A DNA stretch of 64,000 nucleotides, taken from the NCBI RefSeq assembly GCF_000422485.1, contig NZ_AULW01000016.1:210336-274335 (forward strand), written 5' to 3'. The notes beneath the pieces were generated by a model. The model was given only the letters and a program-made list of their open reading frames with translations. It did not search any database and was not told the DNA's origin. Of this stretch, positions 24,882 to 34,331 are shown in pieces. Made by a program: the position numbers and the translations under genes. Source of the DNA: Paenibacillus pasadenensis DSM 19293 (GTDB lineage: Bacteria > Bacillota > Bacilli > Paenibacillales > Paenibacillaceae). How positions within the stretch are numbered: position 1 is the first letter of the stretch; each line of letters opens with the position of its first letter.

Positions 24882-27686
24882 ATGATGAAATCGCCCGCCC
24901 TCGCCGCAGCTCCCGTCAGTCTGGCGGCAAATGAAGTCCGCATCCAGGGAAAGTCCGAGCTGCTCCTTTGCGCCTCGCTGTTTTACTTCCGCATACCGCG
25001 AGCCTTATGGCGGGAAAGGATGCTCCAGCTGAAGGCATTCGGCTACAACGCGATCGATGTCTACTTCCCGTGGAATTACCATGAGCCGGAGGAAGGGCAA
25101 TGGGATTTTGCCGGCGAGAAGGATGTCCGCGCCTTCTTGCAGGAAGCCCATGAAACTGGACTGTTCGTCGTCGCCAGGCCGGGTCCCTATATCTGCTCGG
25201 AGTGGGATGGAGGGGCGCTGCCTGCCTATCTGTCCGCCGTCGAAGGCATGAGGCTGAGGGACAACGATCCGCTTTTCCTCGCAGCGACGGCGAAGTGGTT
25301 CGACCGCATCCTCCCCGTATTGAAAGCTTATGAGATCGGCAGCGGCGGCACGATCGTCGCCGTGCAGCTGGACAACGAGCTGGACTTCTACGGCTGCAAG
25401 GACCCTCGCGGCTACATCTCCACCTTGCGCGAGATGGCCCTCGAGCGGGGCATCGCCGTGCCGCTGATCGCCTGCGCGGGGCAGGGCGGCCTGATGGAGG
25501 CGTCGGGCTTCGCGGATGGAGTCGTGCCGACCTGCAACTTCTATCCGAACGACCGCGACCCTGCGTTCGAGGAGAAGGTCGGCCGCTATCAGGAGCTGCT
25601 CGCCGGGAAGGGACTGCCGCTGCTGGTGACGGAGACGAACCGCTCCCACTTCCTGCTCCGGCGGCTGCTGTCCTGCGGCGCGAAGCTGCTCGGCCCTTAT
25701 TTGCAGGTGTCAGGGACGGATTTCGGATTCACCAACGCGACGAACAACTGGGGCAAGCCGCTTGCTTTCCTAACCTCGGACTATGACTTCGGCGGCATGA
25801 TCTCTCCGGAAGGGCATATCCGTCCCGAGGCGTACGAGGGCAGGCTGCTCGGCCGCTTGATGGCGGCCTATGGCGCGACGCTGGCGGAAGCGGCGCCTGC
25901 GGGGCAGGGGATGATGCGGACCTTGGCGGCTCCGGAAGGAGCGGCGGCCGGCTCGAGAGCGCTTAAGCTGCGGGACGGCGGCTATCTCGGCTTCGTCTCC
26001 AACGTCGCGGAAGAAACGGCGGCTGTCGTGCTGGAGATCGCCGGGACGCGGATTCCGCAGCGGTCGACGCTCCGGCTGGAGCGCTGGCGCTCCTTGGCGC
26101 TGCCGGTAGGCGTGCCGCTTCGCGCCTGGGGAATCGAGGGCACGCTGCTGCATGCGACGGCGGAGCTGTGGAGCTGCCGCAAGCTCGGCTCAAAGACGGT
26201 CCTCGCTTTCCACGCGGAAGGCCAGGGCGAGATCGCGCTGAAAATCGAGGGAGCGACGGTGCTGGAGACGTCGGGCATGGACGCGGATGAAACGGCTGGA
26301 GCGCTCATGCTGACCTTCGATTCGAGCGAGGACGCGGCGTGCAGGATCGCGCTCCCGGACGGCTCCGTGCTGGAGCTGATCGCGATGGACCGCTCCCGCG
26401 CCTTGCTGCTGGAGGAGATTGGAGAAGACGGCGAGCTGCGGTTCGGGGAAATGCCGGACTATCGAAAGGAAGCCGTCGAGCTTGACATTCCGTGGACGTT
26501 CTCGCCCGTGGAGGCGGATCGCCCGCTATCGACATCGCGCCGCCACGGCTTCTCGGCCGGCGGGGCCGGATATCTGGAGTCGTACGGAATCCAACGAGGC
26601 TACGGCTGGTACGTCGCGGAGACGGAGCCGCCGCCAGCCGCGGAGCCGCAGGGGCTGCTCGTGCGCAACGGAAGCGACGTCCTGTCCCTTTATGCGGGCA
26701 AGCGGTACTTGGCCACGATCGTTCCTGGAGGATCGAGCCGATACGTTCCGTTCGCAGATCCGGCGACGGACGGTCCGATTCCGATTACGGTGCGGGCGGA
26801 GATCTGGGGGCATAGCAATTTCGACGATATCCGTCTTCCTGGACTACGGCTGCACGCCGGCAAAGGATTGACGGGGCTCGCCACCGTCACGAAAGTCATC
26901 CCTCTGACGGGAAACTGGCGGGTGAAGGCCGCCACGGACCGCGAGCCGAAGGAGGAATGGATCGGCAGGACGGCCGACGAAGCGTTATGGCCGATCGTCA
27001 GCTTCGGAGGCTGGCTGTCGTCCGCGAGACCCGCTCTCGAGTATTATCGTAACCGCTTTCAAGCGGCGAGCGACGCAAATTGCTGGACGCTGCATTTCGA
27101 CGGTCTGCAGGCATCGGTCCATGTCTTCGTCGACGGAAAGGACGCCGGCCCGGTTCATCCGGGCGATCCATACGTCGATCTCTCCGCTTTTGTCCAGCCT
27201 GGAGAGCCGGTTCAGCTCGCGGTATTCATGGAGAGGCAGCCTGGGCCCGCCGCCGGCAAAGTGACGCTGTACGAGGGCGTCGCAGCCAACCGATGGGAAA
27301 TCTTCTCCGGCGAGGAAGAGCAGCTGCATGCCCACGCCCAGTCGCTGCAGGAAGCGGCAAACGTCCGGCTGCCCGTCCAGCTGGAGGCCGGAGACATGGG
27401 CTGGCTGATCGGAGCCGTCGGCCATTCGAATGACGGCAAAGGCTGGCGGGTTCAGGCGAAAGGCTCGAATCTCAAGCTGACGGCGCTGTTCAACGGGCGT
27501 CTGGTCGGCCGCATCTGGCTGCAAGGCAGCCGTTCTCGTCCCTTCTTCACGGGCGGGAGCCAGGATTCGTTTTATGTGCCGGGGCCGTGGTTCCGGGAGG
27601 AGGCCGGCCAGCTGGCGCTCCTGCTGGAGGCGGTCGACGGCGAAGCGCCGTCCGTGCTGGAGGAGCTGTCGTTCCGCCCGGTATAG
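24882..27686 (+). CDS. GH35-type beta-galactosidase, divergent
   Basis: This encodes a 934-residue cytoplasmic GH35-family protein. The N-terminal TIM barrel has FYFRIPRALWRERMLQLKAFG, YFPWNYHEPEEGQWDF and ARPGPYICSEWDGGALPAYL. The acid/base region reads VQLDNELDFYG (Glu166; the family usually has ENEYG), and the nucleophile region reads LLVTETNRSHF (Glu251; usually TEFW.GW). Both glutamates are kept but their surroundings differ, so the linkage or aglycone preference may be unusual. Beta-sandwich domains follow. ATG 24882 is preferred over 24867 because GGAGG lies at 24870-24874. First gene under three LacI-type operators. Confidence 0.82.
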   Translation: MMKSPALAAAPVSLAANEVRIQGKSELLLCASLFYFRIPRALWRERMLQLKAFGYNAIDVYFPWNYHEPEEGQWDFAGEKDVRAFLQEAHETGLFVVARPGPYICSEWDGGALPAYLSAVEGMRLRDNDPLFLAATAKWFDRILPVLKAYEIGSGGTIVAVQLDNELDFYGCKDPRGYISTLREMALERGIAVPLIACAGQGGLMEASGFADGVVPTCNFYPNDRDPAFEEKVGRYQELLAGKGLPLLVTETNRSHFLLRRLLSCGAKLLGPYLQVSGTDFGFTNATNNWGKPLAFLTSDYDFGGMISPEGHIRPEAYEGRLLGRLMAAYGATLAEAAPAGQGMMRTLAAPEGAAAGSRALKLRDGGYLGFVSNVAEETAAVVLEIAGTRIPQRSTLRLERWRSLALPVGVPLRAWGIEGTLLHATAELWSCRKLGSKTVLAFHAEGQGEIALKIEGATVLETSGMDADETAGALMLTFDSSEDAACRIALPDGSVLELIAMDRSRALLLEEIGEDGELRFGEMPDYRKEAVELDIPWTFSPVEADRPLSTSRRHGFSAGGAGYLESYGIQRGYGWYVAETEPPPAAEPQGLLVRNGSDVLSLYAGKRYLATIVPGGSSRYVPFADPATDGPIPITVRAEIWGHSNFDDIRLPGLRLHAGKGLTGLATVTKVIPLTGNWRVKAATDREPKEEWIGRTADEALWPIVSFGGWLSSARPALEYYRNRFQAASDANCWTLHFDGLQASVHVFVDGKDAGPVHPGDPYVDLSAFVQPGEPVQLAVFMERQPGPAAGKVTLYEGVAANRWEIFSGEEEQLHAHAQSLQEAANVRLPVQLEAGDMGWLIGAVGHSNDGKGWRVQAKGSNLKLTALFNGRLVGRIWLQGSRSRPFFTGGSQDSFYVPGPWFREEAGQLALLLEAVDGEAPSVLEELSFRPV

Positions 27687-27723
27687 GCTGGACGGGGGTG
27701 GAGGCGAGCGGGGCTGTCGATTT

Positions 27724-27739
27724 ATGTAACCCGTTTCAT
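27724..27739 (+). promoter_or_regulatory. LacI-type operator O4
   Basis: ATGTAACCCGTTTCAT lies between the GH35 and GH30 genes, 50 bases before the GH30 start. It suggests either an internal promoter or a roadblock inside the operon, controlled by the same repressor. Confidence 0.6.
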
Positions 27740-27788
27740 CATAGTCCATACGTCGATGACGGCAGCGTCCAGGATAGGGGGAGAAGCG

Positions 27789-29264
27789 ATGCGGAACAGG
27801 TCAAAGAGGATCGTTCTGGCCGGATTGGCAGGTCTGGCGGCATGCGGCATCTTGATTCTGCTCCTCGCGATGCCGCTGTCGCCAAAGCACGGCGCGGATG
27901 AGGAGCCAGGGAAAGGGGAAGCGCTCATGGGCAAACGGATTCAGCTGGACTACGACACGGCTTACCAGACGATCGACGGATTCGGAGCCTCCGGAGCGTG
28001 GTGGGCGCAGGAGGTCGGCGGCTGGAAGCATCTGGATGCGATCATGGACCTGCTGTACGACGACAAGCAGGGCATCGGGCTCGACATCTACCGCTACAAC
28101 ATCGGAGCCGGCAAGCCGACGATCGCAACCGATCCGTGGCGGACGACGATGACGGTGGAGGTATCCCCCGGCGTCTATGACCTCGACCGGGACCGGAACG
28201 CGGTCCAGGCGATGAAGGAGGCGGCCAAGCGCGGAGCGGACATCGTGCTGTTCGCCAACAGTCCGCCCGCCAGGCTGACCGCATCGGGCTATTCCTCCGG
28301 AGAGCCGTCGGGCAAGCCGAATCTCCCTCCGGAGAACGAGGAGGCGTTCGCCAAGTATCTCGTGGACATCACGGAGCTGATCGTCCGCGAAGGATTACCG
28401 GTCAAATACTTGAGCCCGATCAATGAGCCGCAGTGGGACTGGAAGGGAGGGCAGGAGGGCTGCCATTACGAGCCGGAGCAAGTGATCCGCCTGTCCCGCA
28501 AGGTGGCGCTGGAGCTGGAGGCGAGAAAGCTCCCCGTCAAGCTGCTGGTCGCCGAGTCGGGCACCTGGAACGACCCGGAGTACACGCTCGCGATGTATAA
28601 GCGGATCATGGGCGACGAGGTGCTGTCCCGCGCGATCGACGCCTACGCCGTGCATTCCTACTGGTCGAGCGTGAAGGACAAGAAGATCGCGGCCGAGTAT
28701 TTCTCGCAGTTCGACGACCTGCTCCCGCTGCATCAGACCGAATGGTGCGAGATGGTGGACGGCAACGCGGCGGGCATGGAGGCGGCTCTCGTGCTGGCGA
28801 GGACGATCCATGAGGATATGACGATCCTGTCGGTATCCACCTGGGAGCAGTGGCTGGCCGTCGCCAAGGGCGACTATCGCGACGCCCTGGTGTACGTCGA
28901 TCCGTCCACGAGGCAGTTCGGCGCCGCGAAGCGGATGTGGAGCTTCGGCAATTATTCGCGGTTCATCCAGCCGGGCTCGACCCGGATCGGGGCCGCGAGC
29001 GAGGACAGCGACGTGCTGGCCTCCGCTTATGTCAGTCCGGACCAGGACCGGACCGTCATCGTGGCGGTCAATGCCGGGAAGCAGGAGAAGCCGGTCTCGT
29101 TCGCCGGGCTTCATGGCAAAAAGGCGGAGATCTACGAAACGTCGGAGGCTCGCGACCTCGGCCTCGTGAAGGAGGTGAGCTCGCTCGGGAACTATGTCCT
29201 GCCGCCGGAATCGGTTACGACATTCGTCGTCCAGGCACGAACGGCCGGATTTTGGCAAAGCTGA
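27789..29264 (+). CDS. GH30-family glycoside hydrolase (possibly endo-beta-1,6-galactanase type)
   Basis: This encodes a 491-residue protein. The N-terminal hydrophobic stretch (residues 7-29) is either a signal anchor or, using Cys19 in LAAC, a lipoprotein signal. The GH30 fold is shown by YQTIDGFGASGAWWAQEVG, FANSPPARLTASG, the acid/base Glu213 in LSPINEPQWDW and the nucleophile Glu318 in LHQTEWCEM, followed by a C-terminal beta domain. The family includes beta-1,6-galactanases, glucanases and xylanases; beside GH43 galactanase and GH35 genes, a galactan side-chain activity is the best guess. Start ATG 27789 has GGGGGAGA upstream. The next gene begins 29 bases after its stop. Confidence 0.82.
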   Translation: MRNRSKRIVLAGLAGLAACGILILLLAMPLSPKHGADEEPGKGEALMGKRIQLDYDTAYQTIDGFGASGAWWAQEVGGWKHLDAIMDLLYDDKQGIGLDIYRYNIGAGKPTIATDPWRTTMTVEVSPGVYDLDRDRNAVQAMKEAAKRGADIVLFANSPPARLTASGYSSGEPSGKPNLPPENEEAFAKYLVDITELIVREGLPVKYLSPINEPQWDWKGGQEGCHYEPEQVIRLSRKVALELEARKLPVKLLVAESGTWNDPEYTLAMYKRIMGDEVLSRAIDAYAVHSYWSSVKDKKIAAEYFSQFDDLLPLHQTEWCEMVDGNAAGMEAALVLARTIHEDMTILSVSTWEQWLAVAKGDYRDALVYVDPSTRQFGAAKRMWSFGNYSRFIQPGSTRIGAASEDSDVLASAYVSPDQDRTVIVAVNAGKQEKPVSFAGLHGKKAEIYETSEARDLGLVKEVSSLGNYVLPPESVTTFVVQARTAGFWQS

Positions 29265-29293
29265 AGGCGCAAACCAAATGGGGAGGATCGAAC

Positions 29294-31372
29294 ATGGCAA
29301 TCCAATCGAAAAGGCTGCCTGCGATGTTCATGGCCATCGCGATGTTTTTCACCGTCTTGATCGGCTGCGAGAATTCGAACGGAGATCCGGCAGCGGAAGC
29401 TCCGGCTAAAAACGAAGCGGCGCAAAGCAAGGAGGAGCCGCAGCCGAGCGGAGGAGGCGGCAAGGGAGAGCCGACCGTCATCGTATTCGGCACCCACTGG
29501 CAGGCGGGAGACGACCCGAGCTGGAAGGATCCTGTGACCGGCGAGCCGGGCATGTCGCCGGAGCAGCTGCTCGCCCGCCAGAAAGCCCAGGAGGCGGTGC
29601 TCAGCGAGCTCAACGTCGAGATCAAATGGCTGCAATACCCGACCGACCTGCGGGAGTCGCTGCTGAAGTCGGTGCTCGCGAATGCTCCGCTCGTCGACCT
29701 GGCGCTGCTGTGGGGCGGCTCGCAAGGAACGCTCATCGGGCAGAACATCTTCCAGCCGCTGGACGAGTACGAGAGCATCTTCAGCGATCCGGACGACGCC
29801 TGGATGCTCGGCGAAAAGATGTTCGGCAACAAATATTTCCTGAACTACATCCTCGACTTCGTCAACGCCTGGCCGCTCGTCTACAACATCTCGTACCTCG
29901 ACAAGGTCGACGCGCTCAAGGAAAACGGCAAGACGGTCTATCCGCATGATCTGTGGAAGCAAGGCAAATGGACCTGGTCGGCCTTCGAGAGCTACCTGTC
30001 CAAGGTCAACGAGTATTACGCGAACAAAAAGTCGCCGGTGCGGACGGACGTGCCGATCAAGCCGTTCCAGACCGACTACCGCTATACGGCGTTCCAGGCG
30101 ATCCACGCCAACGGCGGAGCGGTGTACGGAGCCGACGGGCTGACGGCGGATTCGGCGGAAGCCAAGGAGGCGGTAGCCTATCTCGATCGGCTGATGTCGA
30201 AAAGCCTGATGATGACGTCCCGATACGGCGACGACTCCTCCGTTCCGGGCTGGACCTGGAACGGCAGCGATTTCGGCAACGGAGAGACCGTGTTCACCAA
30301 CATGGTGCCGTGGCTGTCGAACGGAGCGGGCCAGACGCTGGCGTCCCGCGGCGAGTCGATGGGCGTCGTGCCGTTCCCGAGACCGGACGGCATCGCGGCC
30401 GACGATCCGAAGTATGGCCAGGTCATTTTCCCGAACAATCAGTTCGCCGTCCTGAAGGGCGTCTCCAAAGAGAAGACGGAGCTTGCGCTGAAGGCCTACA
30501 AGACTTATTGGTCGACCGTCTACAAGACGCTGGCGAGCAGCGACAAGGCGCTGGACTTCTTCAGCAAGCAAGCGAAGAGCACGGCGATCAACTACGGCTT
30601 CGACGTCACGAACGAGCAATATGGAGACGCCGTTTTGGAAGCGTTCACAGCCATCTCCGGCAGCAGCCCGAACGAATATGCGTCGATCATGCCATGGAGC
30701 AACATATGGACGGACGTCATCCTCGGCAATTCCTTGTACGGACTGAACGGCTCTCCGAAATATGCCGGCGCGATCGACGCGCAGAAAAACGTCATCGTAG
30801 ACGCGATGGCTGCGGTTGAAAAGACGATCAGCTCCGGCGAATCGAAGGACAACATGCCGCCTGCCTTTACGGCGACCGGCACGCCGATCGCGATTCCGGC
30901 CGGCACGGATCCGTCGACGATCAAATGGGATGCGTTCGTCAAGGCGGCGGACGGCATTGACGGCGAGATTCCGTTTGCAAGCGTCGCGGTCGACGTCTCC
31001 AAGACGAAGTTCGATACGGTCGGAAGCTATGACGGAGGCCTTGCGCTTTCCGCCAAGGATGCCGCCGGCAACGAAGGCAAAGGAGCCTTTGCCGTCATCG
31101 TCTACGATCCGAACAACAAAAAGCCGCCGACCCTCGCCGCAAAAGCGGAATACCGCAAGGTGAAGGTGGATGAAGACGCCTCGGCCATCAACTGGGGAGC
31201 GGACTTCGTGGATCAGGCGGTCGACAAGGACGGCTTCGATCTGAAGGGCCAGATTGCCGCGGACATCGGAAGCCTCGATGTGACGACGCCGGGCACCTAT
31301 GACGTGAAGCTCTCGGTGAAGGACTTTGCCGGCAATGCGGCGGAGCTGACCATTCCGGTGACGGTCGAGTAA
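29294..31372 (+). CDS. Solute-binding lipoprotein with two C-terminal Ig-like domains
   Basis: This encodes a 692-residue lipoprotein. The signal (MAIQSKRLPAMFMAIAMFF, then TVLIGC) gives a lipidated cysteine, and a Pro/Gly/Glu-rich linker leads into a family-1 extracellular solute-binding domain (VIVFGTHWQAGDDP, DLALLWGGSQGT, then GVSKEKTELALKAYKTYW). After about residue 515 come two repeats of a cadherin/HYR-like Ig domain (GSYDGGLALSAKDAAGNEG and PGTYDVKLSVKDFAGNAAE), which solute-binding proteins normally lack. These may hold the protein near the wall or bind glycan. ATG 29294 is set by GGGAGG. It is the first of two binding proteins in the operon; the partner permease pair is uncertain. 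Confidence 0.82.
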   Translation: MAIQSKRLPAMFMAIAMFFTVLIGCENSNGDPAAEAPAKNEAAQSKEEPQPSGGGGKGEPTVIVFGTHWQAGDDPSWKDPVTGEPGMSPEQLLARQKAQEAVLSELNVEIKWLQYPTDLRESLLKSVLANAPLVDLALLWGGSQGTLIGQNIFQPLDEYESIFSDPDDAWMLGEKMFGNKYFLNYILDFVNAWPLVYNISYLDKVDALKENGKTVYPHDLWKQGKWTWSAFESYLSKVNEYYANKKSPVRTDVPIKPFQTDYRYTAFQAIHANGGAVYGADGLTADSAEAKEAVAYLDRLMSKSLMMTSRYGDDSSVPGWTWNGSDFGNGETVFTNMVPWLSNGAGQTLASRGESMGVVPFPRPDGIAADDPKYGQVIFPNNQFAVLKGVSKEKTELALKAYKTYWSTVYKTLASSDKALDFFSKQAKSTAINYGFDVTNEQYGDAVLEAFTAISGSSPNEYASIMPWSNIWTDVILGNSLYGLNGSPKYAGAIDAQKNVIVDAMAAVEKTISSGESKDNMPPAFTATGTPIAIPAGTDPSTIKWDAFVKAADGIDGEIPFASVAVDVSKTKFDTVGSYDGGLALSAKDAAGNEGKGAFAVIVYDPNNKKPPTLAAKAEYRKVKVDEDASAINWGADFVDQAVDKDGFDLKGQIAADIGSLDVTTPGTYDVKLSVKDFAGNAAELTIPVTVE

Positions 31373-31393
31373 GGAGCAGACGCGAATCGCTGC

Positions 31394-31445
31394 GGGCTGC
31401 GGATGCGGCGCCCAGCCGGGCGGCGGCCGCCGTCCGCAGCCCTTT
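31394..31445 (+). terminator. Hairpin between the two solute-binding protein genes
   Basis: GGGCTGCGGA (31394-31403) pairs perfectly with TCCGCAGCCC (31433-31442), with further GC-rich pairing in the loop, followed by TTT. It resembles a partial terminator or RNA-stabilising hairpin of the sort found after binding-protein genes, which would give more binding protein than permease. Confidence 0.45.
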
Positions 31446-31463
31446 AATGGAGGGTCCAGGCGT

Positions 31464-34331
31464 ATGTCCAAGATGAAAAGAACGATGTTGTGCGCGGCGC
31501 TGGCCTTGCCGGCATTCGCCCTGCTCCTGTCTGCGGCAGGAGCAGGCAGCGTGAATGCGCTGACGGCGGATGGAACGCAAGAGCGGCAAGGCTATCTCGA
31601 GGAATCGTACCGCGCCTACCTCGAGAGCGCCGGTTATGCAGGGAAGATGGCTTCCTCGGCCATCGAGGTGGATGTCGCTTCCTTCACCGCCTCGGACGGC
31701 ATGGAGGCAAGCTACCGGGACGGCGCGGCCATCGCTGGCGAGAACGGCAGCATCACCTGGAGCGTGCCGGTGCGGGAGGCGGGATTCTACCATATCGCGC
31801 TCACGTATGCGCCTGTCGCAGGAACGAACGCGAAGATCGAGCGCAAGCTGCGGATCGACGGCAAAAGCCTGTTCGCCGGCATGGACCAGCTGGTCTTCCA
31901 TCGCGTATGGGACAGCAGCGCGGCCATCGCGCAGAAGGATGGGAACGAAATTCGGCCCAACGCGATCGAAAAGACGGAGCCGATGACGGTCTATCTGAAC
32001 GACTCGCGCAAGCGAGGCTTGGAGCCGTATGCCTTTTACTTGAGCGCGGGTACGCATGACCTCTCCTTCGAATCCGTCAAGGAGCCGATCGAGATCCGCG
32101 GCATCACGCTGCGAGCGGCGCCTGAGATCAAGCCCTATGCGGACGCGCTGGCGCAATGGCAATCGAAGCTCAAGGTATATGACGGAGCGAGCCTCGTCTA
32201 TCAGGCGGAACGGACCGACGGCCGCACGGTCGGAATCGAGAAATCGTCGGTCGACATCATGCTGGCCACCGACTACGCCAATCCCAGCACCGTTCCCTAC
32301 CATCCCTATAAAATCAAGCTGAACACGATCGGCGGCACGAGCTGGAGGACGCCGGGCGACTTCATCTCCTGGCGCATCGAGGCGCCGGAGGAGGGGCTGT
32401 ACCGGATCTCCTTCCGCGGGGCGCAGAATACGAACCGCGGCGTCATGTCGTACCGGCAGCTGAAGGTGAACGGGGAAGTCCCTTTCCGCGAGGCGGAAGC
32501 GATCCCGTTCGCCTTCCATTCCGGGTTCGTCCACTATGTGCCGGGAAGCGGCGGCGAGGAATACCTCATTCCGCTGAAGCAAGGCGAGAATACGATCTCG
32601 CTGGAGGTCGTGCTGGGCGATTTTGCCATGCCGCTGTCGGAAGTCGAGAAGAGCGTGCTCGCTCTGAACGGCTTGTACCGCAAGACGGTCCAGATTACCG
32701 GCCTCGTGCCGGATCGGTACATCGACTATGAGATCACGAAAAAGATTCCCGGCTACGCGCAGACGCTGCAGGAGGAGAGCGAGCGGCTGCAGGCTGTCGT
32801 CCGCGAGCTGGTGAGGATCACCGGCGAAAAGGGCGAGAAGACGGCGATGATTGAAAAAATGCAGGTGCAGGCGGAGCGGCTGAGCCAAAATCCGGAAGCG
32901 GTCATCACGGAGCTGGCCACGATGGAGAACAACATCTCCTCGATGGGCACCTGGATCTCTTCGATCTCGGAGATGCCGCTGCAGCTCGACAGCTTTACGC
33001 TGTCCGCGCCCGACGCCCCGCTCCCGGCCGCCAAGCCGAATCCGTTCGTCCGCGCCTATTACGGAGCGGTCCGATTTTTCTCGACCTTCTTCGTCGATGA
33101 GACGACGCTGTCCAGCGGCGAGCAGGACGGCGCCATCAAGGTGTGGATCGCGGCGGGACGGGATCAGGCCCAGGTCATCAAGACGCTGATCGATCAAAGC
33201 TTCACGCCGAGGTCGAACATCCCCGTCGAGCTGCAGCTGATCCCGGAGGAGGTCATCCTGCCGGCGACGCTGGCGGGCAACGGCCCCGACGTCGCACTCG
33301 CCATCCCGCAGGCGACGGTCGTCAACTTCGCGATGCGCAGCGCGCTCGCGGACTTGTCCAAGCTGGACGGCTTTGACGGCATCCGCGGCCGCTTCAACGA
33401 AAGCCTGTGGAGGACGGTATCGTACCGGGACGGCGTATACGGAATTCCCGAGCAGTCGACGTTCCTGATGATGTTCTACCGCAAGGACATCCTCGACCAG
33501 CTCGGCCTGCAGCCGCCCGGCACCTGGGCCGAGGCCGAGCATGTCATCTCCGTCCTTCATGCCAACAACTACGACTTCTATATCTCCGGCCAGGAGCTTT
33601 ATCCGTCGCTCGTGTACCAATCGGGCGGAGACCTGTACCAAGGCAGCGGCAGCGATTACGGCATCCAGAGCGGGCTGGCCAGCGATGAAGCGATGAGCGC
33701 GTTCAACCAGCTGACCCGCTTCTTCACGAGCTATCGCCTGCCTGTCACCGCCGACTTCCCGAACCGGTTCCGCACCGGATCGATGCCGGTCGGGATCGCG
33801 CCGTACGTCACCTACAACCAGCTCGAGGTGTTCGCTCCGGAAATCCGCGGCTTATGGTCGTTCGCGCCGCTGCCGGGAGTCGAGCAGGCCGGCGGCGGCG
33901 TGAACCGCGCCGCGCTGGCGACGACGATCGACAGCGTCATGATGGAGGCGTCGGACAAGAAGGAAGCGGCATGGGAATTCATGAAGTGGTGGGCCGAGAC
34001 GGAGACGCAGGCTCAATACGCCAATGCGCTTGAATCGGTCATGGGCTCCGCCGCCAGGTACCCGACTGCGAACGTCGACGTGCTGAAGCGGCTGCCCTGG
34101 GCGGCGAAGGACGCGGAGCAATTGATGCGGCAGCTCGAGGACACCGTCGGATTCCCCGAGGTGCCGGGCGGCTACATGACGCCGCGGGCGATCGATTATG
34201 CGTTCCGCTCGGTCGTGACGAGCGGCCGGAACCCGCGCGAGGCGCTGTATATGAACATCAAGCAGATCGATCGGGAGCTGGAGAAGAAGCGCAAGGAATT
34301 CAAGCTCTCCACAGATAGAGGGGCAAGGTGA
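31464..34331 (+). CDS. Very large extracellular solute-binding protein with extra N-terminal module
   Basis: This encodes a 955-residue secreted protein with a signal peptide (residues 1-32, ending GSVNA) and no lipobox. The first 420 residues hold two beta-sandwich-like modules (SITWSVPVREAGFYHIALTY, SWRIEAPEEGLYRISFRG) resembling carbohydrate-binding jelly rolls. Residues of about 430-500 are predicted coiled coil (LQEESERLQAVVRELVRITG). From about 555 a family-1 solute-binding domain begins (AIKVWIAAGRDQAQVI, MMFYRKDILDQLGLQPPGTW, EAAWEFMKWW). Ordinary binding proteins are 420-560 residues, so the N-terminal half is an added module. The stop overlaps the GTG of the next permease gene by 4 bases, showing tight coupling. 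Confidence 0.82.
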   Translation: MSKMKRTMLCAALALPAFALLLSAAGAGSVNALTADGTQERQGYLEESYRAYLESAGYAGKMASSAIEVDVASFTASDGMEASYRDGAAIAGENGSITWSVPVREAGFYHIALTYAPVAGTNAKIERKLRIDGKSLFAGMDQLVFHRVWDSSAAIAQKDGNEIRPNAIEKTEPMTVYLNDSRKRGLEPYAFYLSAGTHDLSFESVKEPIEIRGITLRAAPEIKPYADALAQWQSKLKVYDGASLVYQAERTDGRTVGIEKSSVDIMLATDYANPSTVPYHPYKIKLNTIGGTSWRTPGDFISWRIEAPEEGLYRISFRGAQNTNRGVMSYRQLKVNGEVPFREAEAIPFAFHSGFVHYVPGSGGEEYLIPLKQGENTISLEVVLGDFAMPLSEVEKSVLALNGLYRKTVQITGLVPDRYIDYEITKKIPGYAQTLQEESERLQAVVRELVRITGEKGEKTAMIEKMQVQAERLSQNPEAVITELATMENNISSMGTWISSISEMPLQLDSFTLSAPDAPLPAAKPNPFVRAYYGAVRFFSTFFVDETTLSSGEQDGAIKVWIAAGRDQAQVIKTLIDQSFTPRSNIPVELQLIPEEVILPATLAGNGPDVALAIPQATVVNFAMRSALADLSKLDGFDGIRGRFNESLWRTVSYRDGVYGIPEQSTFLMMFYRKDILDQLGLQPPGTWAEAEHVISVLHANNYDFYISGQELYPSLVYQSGGDLYQGSGSDYGIQSGLASDEAMSAFNQLTRFFTSYRLPVTADFPNRFRTGSMPVGIAPYVTYNQLEVFAPEIRGLWSFAPLPGVEQAGGGVNRAALATTIDSVMMEASDKKEAAWEFMKWWAETETQAQYANALESVMGSAARYPTANVDVLKRLPWAAKDAEQLMRQLEDTVGFPEVPGGYMTPRAIDYAFRSVVTSGRNPREALYMNIKQIDRELEKKRKEFKLSTDRGAR

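Noticed and set aside
28850..29293. N-terminal extension of the lipoprotein gene at 29294
   Set aside because: The in-frame extension runs across the GH30 gene in another frame, and the lipoprotein signal and GGGAGG ribosome site fix the start at 29294.
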